From assembly GCF_012927115.1 (NCBI RefSeq), contig NZ_JABBFY010000003.1:62001-126000 (forward strand): a stretch of 64,000 bases of DNA, read 5' to 3'. This stretch comes from Sphingomonas sp. G-3-2-10 (GTDB taxonomy: Bacteria > Pseudomonadota > Alphaproteobacteria > Sphingomonadales > Sphingomonadaceae). Of this stretch, positions 50,315-60,069 are shown piece after piece. Within the stretch, counting starts at the first letter, position 1; each line of letters starts with the position of its first letter. A program made the translations under genes and the position numbers. The notes under the pieces are model-generated. The model did no database searches. It was given only the letters and a program-made list of their open reading frames with translations, and was not told where the DNA came from.

Positions 50315-52144
50315 ATGGCCGCCGACTCTCCTCTCGAAAAGCTGCGCAACGTGCTGGGCGGATCCGCCCGGGCGCTGGCCGATAATGCCGAGGTCGAGCT
50401 GGCCTTCACCGCCGATGCCCCGTTGCAGAACGGCAAGAGCATCAAGGTGCCGATGCCTTCGCGCAGTCTGCCCGCCGATCAGGTGGCGGAGGCGCGCGGC
50501 TTTGCCGACGGGTTCGCACTGCGGCTTAAGCTGCACGATGGCGCGCTGCACAACCGCATCGCGCCGCGCGAGGCGGTGGCGCGGGCGGTGTTCGATGCGG
50601 TGGAAACGGCGCGGGTCGAGGCGCTGGGATCGAAGGGCTATGCGGGCATCGCGGCCAATCTGGAGCACAGCCTCGAGATGAAGCTGCGCTCGGATCCGAT
50701 CAGCCGGGCGCGGGGCAAGGACGAAGTGCCGCTGTCGACCGCGATCGGGCTGATGGTGCGCGAGCGGCTGACCGGGCGTGAAGCGCCGGCCAATGCGGCG
50801 ATGGGCATGGCGCTGGTGCGCGACTGGATCGAGGAGAAGGCCGGCAGCGATCTCGACGCGCTGAGCCTTGCGATCGACGACCAGCAGGCCTTCGCCACGC
50901 TGACCACGCGGCTGTTGCAGGATCTCGAACTGGTCGAAGGGGACATGATCCCCGACGAGAGCGACGAAGGCGGCGGCGAGGACGAAGGCACCGAGGATCA
51001 GGACGACAGCGGCGACGATCAGGGCGAGTCCGAAGCGCAGCAGGGCGAAGGCGATGTCGAGGCGCGCGGCGAGCAGCGCGAAGGCGACGATGCCGACCAG
51101 CAGGGCCAGGAAGACCAGTCCGAAGCGATGGACGACGGCGAGGGCGCCGAAGGCGATGAGGGCGAGGACGGGATGCTTCCCGTGCGGCCCAACCGGCCCT
51201 GGTCCGATCTGCCGCCGCAATTCGAGTACAAGCCCTATACCCGCCAGTTCGACGAAGAGATCGCGGCGACCGAGCTGTGCGATTCCGAGGAACTCGACCG
51301 GCTGCGTTCCTATCTCGACCAGCAGCTGGTGCACCTCCAGGGCGTGGTGACCAAGCTCGCCAACCGGCTGCAGCGGCGGCTGATGGCGCAGCAGAACCGC
51401 AGCTGGGACTTCGATCAGGAGGAAGGCATCCTCGACGCGGCGCGGCTGGCGCGCGTGGTGGTCAATCCGATGCTGTCGCTCAGCTACAAGCGCGAGCGCG
51501 ACACCGAGTTCAAGGACACGGTGGTGACGATCCTGATCGACAATTCGGGGTCGATGCGCGGGCGGCCGATCAGCATCGCGGCGATCAGCGCGGACATCCT
51601 CGCCCGTACGCTGGAGCGCGTCGGGGTGAAGACCGAGATTCTCGGCTTCACCACCCGCGCGTGGAAGGGCGGACAGGCGCGCGAGAAATGGCTGGCCGAT
51701 GGCCGCCCCGCGCAGCCGGGCCGCCTCAACGACGTGCGCCACATCGTTTACAAGCAGGCTGACGAGCCGTGGCGCCGCGCGAAGAAGTCGCTCGGGCTGA
51801 TGATGCGCGAAGGGCTGCTCAAGGAGAATATCGACGGCGAGGCGCTGCTTTGGGCGCACAACCGGATCATCGCGCGGCCCGAGGACCGCAAGGTGCTGAT
51901 GGTGATCTCCGACGGCGCGCCGGTGGATGACTCCACCCTGTCGGTCAATTCGGGCAGCTATCTGGAGCGGCACCTGCGGCAGGTGATCGCGTGGATCGAG
52001 ACGAGATCGCCGGTCGAGCTGACCGCGATCGGCATCGGACACGACGTGACCCGCTATTACCAGAAAGCCGTGACGATCATGGATGCCGAACAGCTGGCCG
52101 GTACGATGATCGAGCAGCTCGCCGCCTTGTTCGACAGCGAATGA
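50315..52144 (+). CDS. cobT: Cobaltochelatase CobT-type subunit
   Basis: A 609-residue protein. N-terminal CobT domain to about residue 205, then a very acidic, low-complexity stretch (about 210-290, mostly Asp, Glu, Gly and Gln), then a C-terminal VWA domain with the [15 protein letters not shown] near residue 408-416 and [10 protein letters not shown]. CobT pairs with CobS in the chelatase. The domain order and length fit the family. The ribbon-helix-helix gene follows after 25 bases. Confidence 0.93.
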   Translation: MAADSPLEKLRNVLGGSARALADNAEVELAFTADAPLQNGKSIKVPMPSRSLPADQVAEARGFADGFALRLKLHDGALHNRIAPREAVARAVFDAVETARVEALGSKGYAGIAANLEHSLEMKLRSDPISRARGKDEVPLSTAIGLMVRERLTGREAPANAAMGMALVRDWIEEKAGSDLDALSLAIDDQQAFATLTTRLLQDLELVEGDMIPDESDEGGGEDEGTEDQDDSGDDQGESEAQQGEGDVEARGEQREGDDADQQGQEDQSEAMDDGEGAEGDEGEDGMLPVRPNRPWSDLPPQFEYKPYTRQFDEEIAATELCDSEELDRLRSYLDQQLVHLQGVVTKLANRLQRRLMAQQNRSWDFDQEEGILDAARLARVVVNPMLSLSYKRERDTEFKDTVVTILIDNSGSMRGRPISIAAISADILARTLERVGVKTEILGFTTRAWKGGQAREKWLADGRPAQPGRLNDVRHIVYKQADEPWRRAKKSLGLMMREGLLKENIDGEALLWAHNRIIARPEDRKVLMVISDGAPVDDSTLSVNSGSYLERHLRQVIAWIETRSPVELTAIGIGHDVTRYYQKAVTIMDAEQLAGTMIEQLAALFDSE

Positions 52145-52169
52145 CGATGGCCGGTCCGCGAGCGGATCG

Positions 52170-52409
52170 GTGGTGATCGTTCCGCCGCCGGGCGGCTTTG
52201 CCGGACCGGTCAAGCGATCGGTGACGATCGCCGGGCACCAGACATCGATCAGTCTCGAACCCATCTTCTGGGAAGCGCTCGAAGCCGCGGCGGTCGAGCG
52301 TGGTTTGCCGCTGAGCGCCTTGGTGGCGCTGATCGATCATGCGCGGATCGGGGCGGAGGAGCCGCCCAACCTGGCGAGCGCGATCCGTAGCTGGCTGATA
52401 AGCCTCTAG
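52170..52409 (+). CDS. Ribbon-helix-helix domain protein
   Basis: A 79-residue protein that reads like the COG4321-type RHH family: KRSVTIAGHQTSISLEPIFWEALEAAAVERGLPLSALV, with a beta strand and two helices, and then a tail NLASAIRSWLISL. The start is GTG at 52170 or the next codon, 26 bases past the cobT stop. It is probably a DNA-binding regulator; the targets are unknown. Confidence 0.75.
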   Translation: MVIVPPPGGFAGPVKRSVTIAGHQTSISLEPIFWEALEAAAVERGLPLSALVALIDHARIGAEEPPNLASAIRSWLISL

Positions 52410-52490
52410 AAAATCCCGCTAGTGCCGCGCGGACAACGCATTTGCACGCCCGATACGCATTACGACAATCCGGTATATTTTGCGACAATG

Positions 52491-52539
52491 ATGCGAAAGA
52501 ATCGCATTAGCGTTGACACTGCGAATGACTCTCAATAGC
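52491..52539 (+). promoter_or_regulatory. Promoter region with two GCGA-type palindromes (iron-type operators) before TonB receptor 1
   Basis: ATGCGA-AAGAA-TCGCAT at 52491-52507 and TGCGAATGACTCTCAATAGC at 52520-52539 lie either side of a TTGACA at 52513. The layout is repeated before receptor 2. A Fur or Irr-like iron regulator is the likely reader; this is inferred. Confidence 0.55.
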
Positions 52540-52587
52540 TGGCCCGCAACGGCATTCGATCGTTGAGTCAAAAAAAGGGGCAGTAGC

Positions 52588-55002
52588 TTGACCAAATCCA
52601 ACTCCGCCGCGCGCTCGGGCGCGTCGTTCCTCGCGCTTGCCTGTGTCGGTTTCATCGCCACGGCTCCGGCCGCGCAGGCCTTCACCGCCGATGATCCGGT
52701 GGTGCTCGCGGACGAGGATCAGGACGCACCGAAGCAGGATCGCGAGCAGATCGTCGTGAAGGGCGCCAAGGCCCAGCCGGCTCAGGCCAGCCCCAAGGCG
52801 ACCCGCACCGTGCGCGATACGCCGCAGACCGTCACGGTCATCAGCGGCGAGACGATCGAGCAGCAGAACCTGCTGACGCTGCGCGACATGCTGTCGACCG
52901 TTCCCGGCATCACCTTCGGCGCGGCCGAGGGCGGCAGCCCGCCGGCGGATTCGATCAACCTGCGCGGCTATTCGGCCGGCAGCGACATCACCCAGGACGG
53001 CGTGCGCGACAGCGCGGCGTATAACCGCTCGGACTCGTTCAACCTCGAGCAGCTCGAAATCGTCAACGGCGCCAATTCGGTGCAGGGCGGTTCGGGTTCG
53101 GTCGGCGGCTCGATCAACATCGTGACCAAGCGGCCCAAGGCGGAGACCGGCGGTGTAGTGACCGCAGGTATCGGCACCGACGAATATTATCGCGGCACCG
53201 TGGACCTCAACTGGCGCGCCAGCGATCTGATCGCGCTTCGCCTCAACGCGATGGTTCACCAGAACGACGTTCCGGGCCGCGACGTCGAGAATTACAAGCG
53301 CTGGGGCGTCGCGCCGTCGGCAACGATCGGCGTCGATGGTCCGACCCGCCTGATCTTCCAATATGTCCATCAGGAAGACGACAACATCCCGCAATACGGG
53401 GTGCCCTATTACAACAACGGGGTGAGCACCGGCGCGCTGACCGGCGTCGATCGCAGCGACTATTTCGGATACCGCAACGTCGATACGCAGGAGATCACCG
53501 TCGATCAGGCGACGATCACCTTCGAGCATGAGATCAGCGACAATGTCTCGATCCGCAATCTCGCCCGCTGGCAGAATGTCGAGCAGCTGACGATCGTCGG
53601 CCCGCCGCAGGGCACCTACTGCCTCGCCAATGGCCGCACGCCGACCGGCGCCTTGTGCACCGCGACCTATAACGGTGCGTCGGTGACGCTGCCGGCCGGC
53701 TATTACCTGATCGGCGGCCCGCGCGGGAACGTGCGCGATTCGACCAACGAGCTGATGTACGACCAGCTCGACTTCCGCGCGGTGTTCAACACCGGCGCGG
53801 TCGAGCACACGCTGGTCGTCGGCGGCTCGGCAGGCTGGGAGAAGTATTTCCTCTCGACCGGCAACATCTATCGCAACGCCAACCGGACCGCGGCATTCAA
53901 CTCGTTCCCGCTGGTGAACATCGCCAACCCGAACGAGGTCGTCACCGGCCCCGCCGGCTTCACCTATGGCAGCAACGTCTATAGCGGCCCGCTGAACTAT
54001 ATCGAAAGCGGCCGCCAGCAGGGCGAAGTCACCAACTATGCGGTCTATGCGTTCGACGCGATGAAGTTCGGCAAGTTCGAGATCAACGGCGGCATCCGCT
54101 ATGAATCGAACAAGGGCACCTATCGCACCGACAGTTCGACCCCGGCGGCGACCACCACGGTGGCGCAGGGACCGGTCGTCACCGGCACGCCGCTGAGCAA
54201 CCAGGCGGAGCTGTTCTCCTACCGCGTCGGGCTGGTCTATAAGCCGGTCGAGGCCGTGACCCTCTATGTCGCGCATGGCAATGCGAAGACCCCGTCGCAG
54301 AGCGCGGTCAACGGCGCCTGCACCGCCGCGACCTGCAACGTGCGTCCGGAAAGCGCGAAGAATTACGAAGTCGGCGCCAAGGCAGAAGTCGCCAATGGCC
54401 GGCTGCTGATCAGCCTCGCCGCGTTCCGCAACGAGCGCGACAGCTACAAGGTGCCGTCGAACGACCCGACGATCCCGGATCAGGTGCTGGACGGCCATTC
54501 GCGGGTGGACGGCGTTGCGTTCAGCGTGGTGGGCAAGATCACCCCCGCCTGGTCGGTGACCGCCAACTACACCTATCTGAAGCCCGAACTGGTCCAGTCG
54601 GTGTCGAACTTCTGTCTCGCCAATCCGAGCACGGCCTGCGGCAACACGCTTGCCAACCGCGACCCGGGCGCCGGGGCGGAGCTGCAGAACACGCCGAAGC
54701 ATTCGGGCAGCCTGTTCACCACCTATGAGTTTCCGTTCGGCCTGACGATCGGCTACAGCGCGACCTATCAGGGCAGCTTCGCGCTGAACCTGCCGACCGC
54801 GGCCTCGGCCACCGTCTATCGCTCGGACGATTATCTGGTCCACAGCGCCTATGCCTCGTTCAAGTTCAACGATCATCTGAGCGCACAGCTCAACATCAAG
54901 AACTTCACCGACGAGCTCTACTACACCCGCATCCGCAACAATGGCTGGGCCACCCCCGGCGATGGTCGCGCCGCGGTGCTTTCGATCAATTTCGGGTTCT
55001 GA
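52588..55002 (+). CDS. TonB-dependent siderophore-type receptor 1
   Basis: An 804-residue outer-membrane receptor. The TTG start at 52588 follows AAAAAGGGG; the signal peptide is about 1-31 (APAAQA). REQIVVKGAK near residue 50 begins the plug, with LRDMLSTVPGITFGAAEGG and NLRGYSAGSDI, then GSVGGSINIVTKRP and a barrel ending INFGF. The plug pattern is that of Fiu/catecholate siderophore receptors. It is similar to the receptor at 55170 throughout and sits directly upstream of it. Confidence 0.9.
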   Translation: MTKSNSAARSGASFLALACVGFIATAPAAQAFTADDPVVLADEDQDAPKQDREQIVVKGAKAQPAQASPKATRTVRDTPQTVTVISGETIEQQNLLTLRDMLSTVPGITFGAAEGGSPPADSINLRGYSAGSDITQDGVRDSAAYNRSDSFNLEQLEIVNGANSVQGGSGSVGGSINIVTKRPKAETGGVVTAGIGTDEYYRGTVDLNWRASDLIALRLNAMVHQNDVPGRDVENYKRWGVAPSATIGVDGPTRLIFQYVHQEDDNIPQYGVPYYNNGVSTGALTGVDRSDYFGYRNVDTQEITVDQATITFEHEISDNVSIRNLARWQNVEQLTIVGPPQGTYCLANGRTPTGALCTATYNGASVTLPAGYYLIGGPRGNVRDSTNELMYDQLDFRAVFNTGAVEHTLVVGGSAGWEKYFLSTGNIYRNANRTAAFNSFPLVNIANPNEVVTGPAGFTYGSNVYSGPLNYIESGRQQGEVTNYAVYAFDAMKFGKFEINGGIRYESNKGTYRTDSSTPAATTTVAQGPVVTGTPLSNQAELFSYRVGLVYKPVEAVTLYVAHGNAKTPSQSAVNGACTAATCNVRPESAKNYEVGAKAEVANGRLLISLAAFRNERDSYKVPSNDPTIPDQVLDGHSRVDGVAFSVVGKITPAWSVTANYTYLKPELVQSVSNFCLANPSTACGNTLANRDPGAGAELQNTPKHSGSLFTTYEFPFGLTIGYSATYQGSFALNLPTAASATVYRSDDYLVHSAYASFKFNDHLSAQLNIKNFTDELYYTRIRNNGWATPGDGRAAVLSINFGF

Positions 55003-55076
55003 CCCGAAAGGGGAGGAGCGGACGGCCTGGGTCCCAAGCGAGGCTGTCCGCTCCGTAACCCGCTAGAATTCCAAAA

Positions 55077-55121
55077 ATGCGACGCACTCGCACTAGCATT
55101 GACTATGCGAACGCTTCGCAA
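55077..55121 (+). promoter_or_regulatory. Promoter region with two GCGA-type palindromes before TonB receptor 2
   Basis: ATGCGA-CGCAC-TCGCAC at 55077-55093 and the perfect palindrome TGCGAA-CGC-TTCGCA at 55106-55120 flank a TTGACT at 55099. Position and sequence mirror the region before receptor 1. Confidence 0.55.
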
Positions 55122-55169
55122 TAGCTGCCCCCGCAATAAAGACCGTATCGAGTCGAAAGGGGTTAGCCG

Positions 55170-57659
55170 TTGTCAAAGTCCAGTTCCGTCGCGCGCCAGG
55201 GGGCATCGTTCCTCGCGATCGCCGCTGTCGGCTTCATCGCGACCGCCCCTGCGCACGCGACGGTCAATGACGATCGGGTTCCGGCCGACACCTCGGACGA
55301 TCAGGATGCGGCGCGGCAGGACAAGGACCAGATCGTCGTCAAGGGCGCCCGCAACAACGAGCAGGTCGGCCCCAAGGCGACCGCGCGCGTGGTCGATACG
55401 CCGCGCTCGGTGGTCGTGCTGCCCGAGGAAGTGATTCAGAGCAGCGGCTCGGCTTCGCTGGCGGAAGCGCTGCGCACCGTGCCGGGCATCACTTTCGGCG
55501 CGGCCGAGGGCGGCAATCCGATCGGCGACCGTCCCTTCATCCGCGGCTTCGACAGCCAGGGCAGCACTTATCTGGACGGCGTGCGCGATCCCGCGGCGCA
55601 GACCCGCGAAGTGTTCGCCACCGAACAGGTCCAGATCGTGCGCGGTTCGGATTCGACGCTGGGCGGCCGTGGCAGCGCCGGCGGTTCGATCAACATCATC
55701 TCGAAGCTGCCCGTCGCCGGCAATTTCGTCCGCGCCACGGGCAGCGCCGGCACCGCCGACTACAAGCGCGTCACCGGCGACGTGAACTACAACATCACCG
55801 ACACGGTCGGCGTCCGCCTCACCGGCATGTGGCACGATCAGGACGTTGCGGGCCGCGATTCGATCTATTCCCGCCGCTGGGGCGTCTCGCCCTCGATCAT
55901 CGTCGGCCTCGGCACCGACACGCGGCTGACCGCATCCTATTATTACATGGAAAGCCATGAGCTTCCCGACACCGGCATCCCCTATTTCTACACGATCGGG
56001 AATGCGCCGGGCACCGGCACCATCTATTCCGAACCGCTGATCGGCCGCGGCACGACCATCGGCGGCGCGACCGGCACGGTGGATCGCTCGACCTTCTACG
56101 GCCTCGAGAATCGCGACTATCGCGATGCGAACACGCATCAGGCGACGATGCGGATCGAGCATGATTTCGGCGACGTGACGCTGCGCAACACCACGCGCTT
56201 CAGCCACAATTACCAGGCCTATATCCTGACCCAGCCCGACGATCAGCAGGGCAACGTCTATGGCACCAACGCCGCGACGAGCGCGACCGCGGGCGGGCTG
56301 GTGTGGCGCCGCGCCAACACCCGCTACGGCTATGTCGAGGGGCTGATCAACCAGACCGACCTGTTCGGCAGCTTCGCGACCGGATCGGTGAAGCACAGCT
56401 TCTCGGTCGGCGTCGAAGCCAGCTCGGAAAAGGCGCGTCGCGGCACCTTTGTGCTGGCGACCGGATCGACTGTCTCGCCGCGTTGCAACGCGACCCAGAT
56501 CGGCCGCTACAACTGCACCAGCCTGTTCAATCCGAACCCGGCCGATCCGTGGGTGAACTACGCCAGCGACACCTCGACCACCCCGGTGGTGATCGGCAAG
56601 ACTCAGCCGATCCAGGAGACCGAGAACCGGGCGAGCACCGTGTCGGCCTATGCGTTCGATTCGATCACCATCATGCCGTCGCTGATCCTCAATCTCGGCG
56701 CGCGCTTCGACCGGTTCGAATCCACGGTGATCCCGGGTCAGGCGGTGACCGCGACCAGCACCTTCGAACTCAGCCGCACCGACGAAATCTTCAACTGGCA
56801 GGCGGGCCTGGTGTTCAAGCCGACCTCGAACACCTCGGTCTATGCCAGCTACGCCACTGCCGCGACGCCGCCGAACAGCCTGATCGGCGAAGGTCAGGAA
56901 GGCAACGCGCTGGGCACCACCAACACCGCAGCGGCGCTGGCGCTGCTCGACTCGCTGAAGGTCGAGAAGACCCGCTCGTACGAGCTCGGCGTGAAGGGCG
57001 ACTTCTTCGGCAACCAGCTCGCAGCAGGCGTCGCGGTCTTCCAGACCGACACCGAGAATGCCCGCGTCACCGGCCCGAACAACACGGTGGAATTCATCGG
57101 CCAGCGTCGCATCCGCGGCGTCGAGGTGAACTTCAACGGCAACGTCACCCGCTGGTGGACGGTGTTCGGCGGCTACACCTATCTCGACGCCGAGATCGTC
57201 GATGGCGGCTTCACCGCGCTGACGGTGGCCGCGAACGGTGCGGCTCCGGCGACCGTCGCGCTGGTCCCCTCGGTCAATACCGGCCGTCAGGCGACCCAGA
57301 CCGCGAAGCACAGCTTCACCCTGTGGACCGAGTTCAAGCCGACCAGCCGCTTCTCGATCGGCGGCGGTGCCTTCTACACCAGCCGCGTATTCGGCGGCTA
57401 TTCGGACAACCGCAGCGCGACGCAGACGAGTGCGGGCGTTGTGACGGTGAACCCGGCGACCAAGGTTCTGGTCCGCACCGTGCCGGCATATTGGCGCTTC
57501 GATCTGCGCGCCGCCTACAAGGTGAACGACAATGTCGAGCTGAGCGTCAACGTGAACAACGTGACCGACGAAGTGTATTTCAACCAGGCGTACACCGCCC
57601 ACTATGCGTCGATCGCGCCGGGCCGCTCGGCGTTCGCCACGATCAGCTTTAAGTATTAG
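55170..57659 (+). CDS. TonB-dependent siderophore-type receptor 2
   Basis: An 829-residue receptor whose N-terminus (MSKSSSVARQGASFLAIAA) matches receptor 1. Signal peptide about 1-29, KDQIVVKGARN, EALRTVPGITFGAAEGGN, FIRGFDSQG, GSAGGSINIISKLP, and a barrel ending TISFKY. Start is TTG 55170 after AAAGGGG. The Sel1 gene follows after 10 bases and the PiuC-like gene after that, as in Fiu/PiuA-type loci. Likely substrate: ferric catecholate siderophore, inferred. Confidence 0.9.
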   Translation: MSKSSSVARQGASFLAIAAVGFIATAPAHATVNDDRVPADTSDDQDAARQDKDQIVVKGARNNEQVGPKATARVVDTPRSVVVLPEEVIQSSGSASLAEALRTVPGITFGAAEGGNPIGDRPFIRGFDSQGSTYLDGVRDPAAQTREVFATEQVQIVRGSDSTLGGRGSAGGSINIISKLPVAGNFVRATGSAGTADYKRVTGDVNYNITDTVGVRLTGMWHDQDVAGRDSIYSRRWGVSPSIIVGLGTDTRLTASYYYMESHELPDTGIPYFYTIGNAPGTGTIYSEPLIGRGTTIGGATGTVDRSTFYGLENRDYRDANTHQATMRIEHDFGDVTLRNTTRFSHNYQAYILTQPDDQQGNVYGTNAATSATAGGLVWRRANTRYGYVEGLINQTDLFGSFATGSVKHSFSVGVEASSEKARRGTFVLATGSTVSPRCNATQIGRYNCTSLFNPNPADPWVNYASDTSTTPVVIGKTQPIQETENRASTVSAYAFDSITIMPSLILNLGARFDRFESTVIPGQAVTATSTFELSRTDEIFNWQAGLVFKPTSNTSVYASYATAATPPNSLIGEGQEGNALGTTNTAAALALLDSLKVEKTRSYELGVKGDFFGNQLAAGVAVFQTDTENARVTGPNNTVEFIGQRRIRGVEVNFNGNVTRWWTVFGGYTYLDAEIVDGGFTALTVAANGAAPATVALVPSVNTGRQATQTAKHSFTLWTEFKPTSRFSIGGGAFYTSRVFGGYSDNRSATQTSAGVVTVNPATKVLVRTVPAYWRFDLRAAYKVNDNVELSVNVNNVTDEVYFNQAYTAHYASIAPGRSAFATISFKY

Positions 57660-57669
57660 TGCGAGAGGG

Positions 57670-58380
57670 ATGACCGAGTCTTTCGACCAGATCTCCCGCG
57701 AAGACATCGCCGCCCGCCTCTCCGGTTCGCCGGAGGCGCGGGCGGCTTTGATTCGTGAAGGCGCCGAGGCCGGGGTGGCGGAGGCGCAGGCGGTGCTGGG
57801 GCAGATGCTGCTCGACACCGGCGACGCGGCCGCGGGGTTCGGCTGGTTCGAGAAGGCCGCGCGGCAGGGTCACCTGATGGCACTCAACATGCTGGGGCGC
57901 TGCTACGATCTTGGCTGGGGCGTCGCCATCGACAAGGCTCGCGCGGCGGATTGCTTCCGCATCGCCGCCGATCGCGGGCTCGACTGGGCGATGTACAATT
58001 ACGGCACCGCGCTGGCGCTGGGCGAGGGTTTGACCGAGGACAAGGCGGCGGCGCTCGGCTGGTTCGAAAAGGCTGCGGCGATGGGCAATGCCAAGGCGAT
58101 CAACCATGTCGGCAGCTTCCACGAGGATGGCTGGGTGGTGCCGCGCGACGTGAAGAAGGCCGCCGCATTCTATGCCCGGGCGGCCGAGGGCGGCGACTTC
58201 CGTGGTGCGTTCAACCATGCGCGGATGCTGATCGCGGCGGGCGACCGGGCGGCGGCGCGGCGCTGGCTGGCGCGCAGCGCGGAAACGGCCACGCCGGCTT
58301 TCGTCGGCAAGGCGAAGGCATGGCTGGCGGCGAACGGCGTCGCGGAACTGGCCGATGCGATGAAGGAACCCACGGCATGA
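57670..58380 (+). CDS. Sel1-repeat (TPR-like) protein
   Basis: A 236-residue protein made of about five Sel1 repeats. The units read [36 protein letters not shown] and [30 protein letters not shown], each with the Gly-containing helix pair. No signal peptide. Sel1 proteins are scaffolds. In related loci a similar gene stands between the receptor and the PiuC-type hydroxylase. ATG 57670 overlaps no gene; its stop overlaps the next start (ATGA). Confidence 0.85.
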   Translation: MTESFDQISREDIAARLSGSPEARAALIREGAEAGVAEAQAVLGQMLLDTGDAAAGFGWFEKAARQGHLMALNMLGRCYDLGWGVAIDKARAADCFRIAADRGLDWAMYNYGTALALGEGLTEDKAAALGWFEKAAAMGNAKAINHVGSFHEDGWVVPRDVKKAAAFYARAAEGGDFRGAFNHARMLIAAGDRAAARRWLARSAETATPAFVGKAKAWLAANGVAELADAMKEPTA

Positions 58381-59060
58381 TGATCGCGATCCCCGACCTG
58401 CTCGACGCCGGAACCGTTGCGCGGCTGCGTACGATCATCGACGCCGCCGAGTGGGTCGATGGCAATGTCACGTCCGGCCACCAGTCGGCGCTGGCGAAGA
58501 AGAACGAGCAATTGCCGGAGGGCAGCGCGGCAGCGAAAGAAGCGGGCGGGATCATCCTGAACGCGCTGGGTCAGTCGCCTTTGTTCTTCGCGGCGGCGCT
58601 GCCGCTCAAGGTCTTCCCGCCCTTGTTCAACCGCTATGGTGAGGGCCAGACCTTCGGCACGCATGTCGACAATGCGATCCGCATCCAGCGCGGCACCGAT
58701 TTCCGTATCCGCAGCGACCTTTCGATCACGGTCTTCCTCGAGGATCCGGCCAATTACGATGGCGGCGAGCTGGTGGTGGAGGATCATTATGGCGTGCAGC
58801 GGGTGAAGCTGCCGGCAGGCCATGCGGTGCTCTATCCTTCGTCGAGCCTCCACCATGTGACCCCGGTGACGCGCGGCGCGCGGGTGGCGAGTTTCTTCTG
58901 GCTGCAATCGATGATCCGCGACGACAGCGCGCGGCGCATCCTGTTCGATCTCGACCAGTCGGTGCAGCGGCTGACGGGCGAGCTGGGCGGGACCGATCGC
59001 AGCGTGATCGAGCTTACGGGCGTGTATCACAATCTGTTGCGGCGGTGGGCGGACGCCTGA
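58377..59060 (+). CDS. piuC: PiuC/YbiX-type Fe(II)/2-oxoglutarate-dependent hydroxylase
   Basis: A 227-residue PKHD-type hydroxylase, same length as YbiX. The iron triad is His96 and Asp98 in FGTHVDNA, then His159 in SSLHHVTP; Arg169 in TRGARV binds 2-oxoglutarate. In other bacteria it is encoded beside Fiu/PiuA receptors under iron control, with unknown substrate. It is last in the receptor 2 transcript and its stop is 36 bases from the apbE stop. Confidence 0.92.
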   Translation: MMIAIPDLLDAGTVARLRTIIDAAEWVDGNVTSGHQSALAKKNEQLPEGSAAAKEAGGIILNALGQSPLFFAAALPLKVFPPLFNRYGEGQTFGTHVDNAIRIQRGTDFRIRSDLSITVFLEDPANYDGGELVVEDHYGVQRVKLPAGHAVLYPSSSLHHVTPVTRGARVASFFWLQSMIRDDSARRILFDLDQSVQRLTGELGGTDRSVIELTGVYHNLLRRWADA

Positions 59061-59068
59061 GACCTCCT

Positions 59069-59097
59069 AAATTCCTCTCCGTTCCGGGGAGGAATTT
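59069..59097. terminator. Two-way terminator between piuC and apbE
   Basis: AAATTCCTCTCCG and CGGGGAGGAATTT form a 13-bp stem with one wobble and loop TTC. The A/T ends give a short U-tract on either strand, and the apbE stop lies inside the structure. Confidence 0.75.
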
Positions 59098-60040
59098 ATC
59101 GGGCCAGCATCTCCGCCAGCGCGGGGGAGATAACCTCACGTATCGCGCCGCCATCGCGCACGGCCATATGCATCGCCAACCCCTCGCGCTCCGCCACCGC
59201 CGGCGCGTCCGCGCCCAGCACGGTCAGCGCCGTCGCCCAGGCATCGGCGAACATGCATTCGGCATGGATCACCGTCACCTGCGCCACGCCATTGGCGATC
59301 GGGCCGCCGGTGCGCGGATCGAGGGTGTGCGAATAGCGGCGGCCGTCGGCGACGAAGTTGCGCTGGCCCGCGCCCGAGGTGGCGACCGCGAGGCCGTGGA
59401 GCGCGATGCGGATCGGCGCGAGGCCCGCGACCGGCTCGAGATCGACCCACCAGGGCTGGCCATCCGGCTTCACCCCTTCGCCGAGCAGTTCCCCGCCCGT
59501 TTCGACGAGGAAGTCGCCGTGCCCGGTCTCGCGCAGATACCGGGCGATGGCGTCCACCGCATAGCCTTTGGCGATCCCCGAGAAGTCGAGGGCGGCCGGG
59601 CCGGTGCGGCGGGCGCGGAGCAGGGCCGGGTCATGCTCGATGCTGCCGCCGCGCGTGGCGGCGATCTCGGCTGCGGACGGCAGGCCGGAGCGCGGGCCGG
59701 GCGGACCGAAGCCCCACAGATCGACGAGTGCCCCCATTGCGGGATCGAAGGCACCATTGCTGGCCGCTGCGACCGAAAGCCCCGCGCCGAGGACGCGGGA
59801 AAGCGCCGGGTCGAGCTGCTGCCACGCACCCGGCGCGGCGCGATTGAAGCGGCACAGGTCCGAGCCGGGCTCCCAATGGCTCATCCGCGCGACGATGCGG
59901 TCGAGCACGGCGAGGATTCCGGTTTCGGTATCCGGGCGAGCGGTGACGATGCGAGCGGACCAGCTGGTACCCATCGTCTCGCCGCCGAACGACGAGACGT
60001 CAGAATCACTGCGCCGGCGGTGGAAGGCCGCCGGCGACAA
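59096..60040 (-). CDS. apbE: FAD:protein FMN transferase ApbE
   Basis: A 314-residue enzyme that transfers FMN from FAD to a Ser or Thr of target proteins outside the cytoplasm. FGGETMGTSWSARI, DFSGIAKGYAVDAIARYL, GGELLGEG, ATSGAGQRNF with HTLDPRTGGP, and MFADAWATAL are family motifs. The start is uncertain: TTG 60040 is used, and no clear lipobox precedes FGGET, so the export signal may be missing or lie in a differently started frame. The DUF2271 protein encoded in the same operon has a matching flavinylation site. Confidence 0.9.
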   Translation of the reverse strand: MSPAAFHRRRSDSDVSSFGGETMGTSWSARIVTARPDTETGILAVLDRIVARMSHWEPGSDLCRFNRAAPGAWQQLDPALSRVLGAGLSVAAASNGAFDPAMGALVDLWGFGPPGPRSGLPSAAEIAATRGGSIEHDPALLRARRTGPAALDFSGIAKGYAVDAIARYLRETGHGDFLVETGGELLGEGVKPDGQPWWVDLEPVAGLAPIRIALHGLAVATSGAGQRNFVADGRRYSHTLDPRTGGPIANGVAQVTVIHAECMFADAWATALTVLGADAPAVAEREGLAMHMAVRDGGAIREVISPALAEMLAR

Positions 60041-60069
60041 TGATTTCGGTAGTGCGAGGCGGGGACCGC

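Noticed and set aside
52165..52590. Possible cobalamin riboswitch near cobT and the first siderophore-type receptor
   Set aside because: No B12-box-like conserved core is visible; the region is better explained by palindromes and a TTGACA promoter.
55173..57818. Minus-strand frame of 881 codons opposite TonB receptor 2
   Set aside because: Pure antisense shadow; the plus strand has signal peptide, plug and barrel features.
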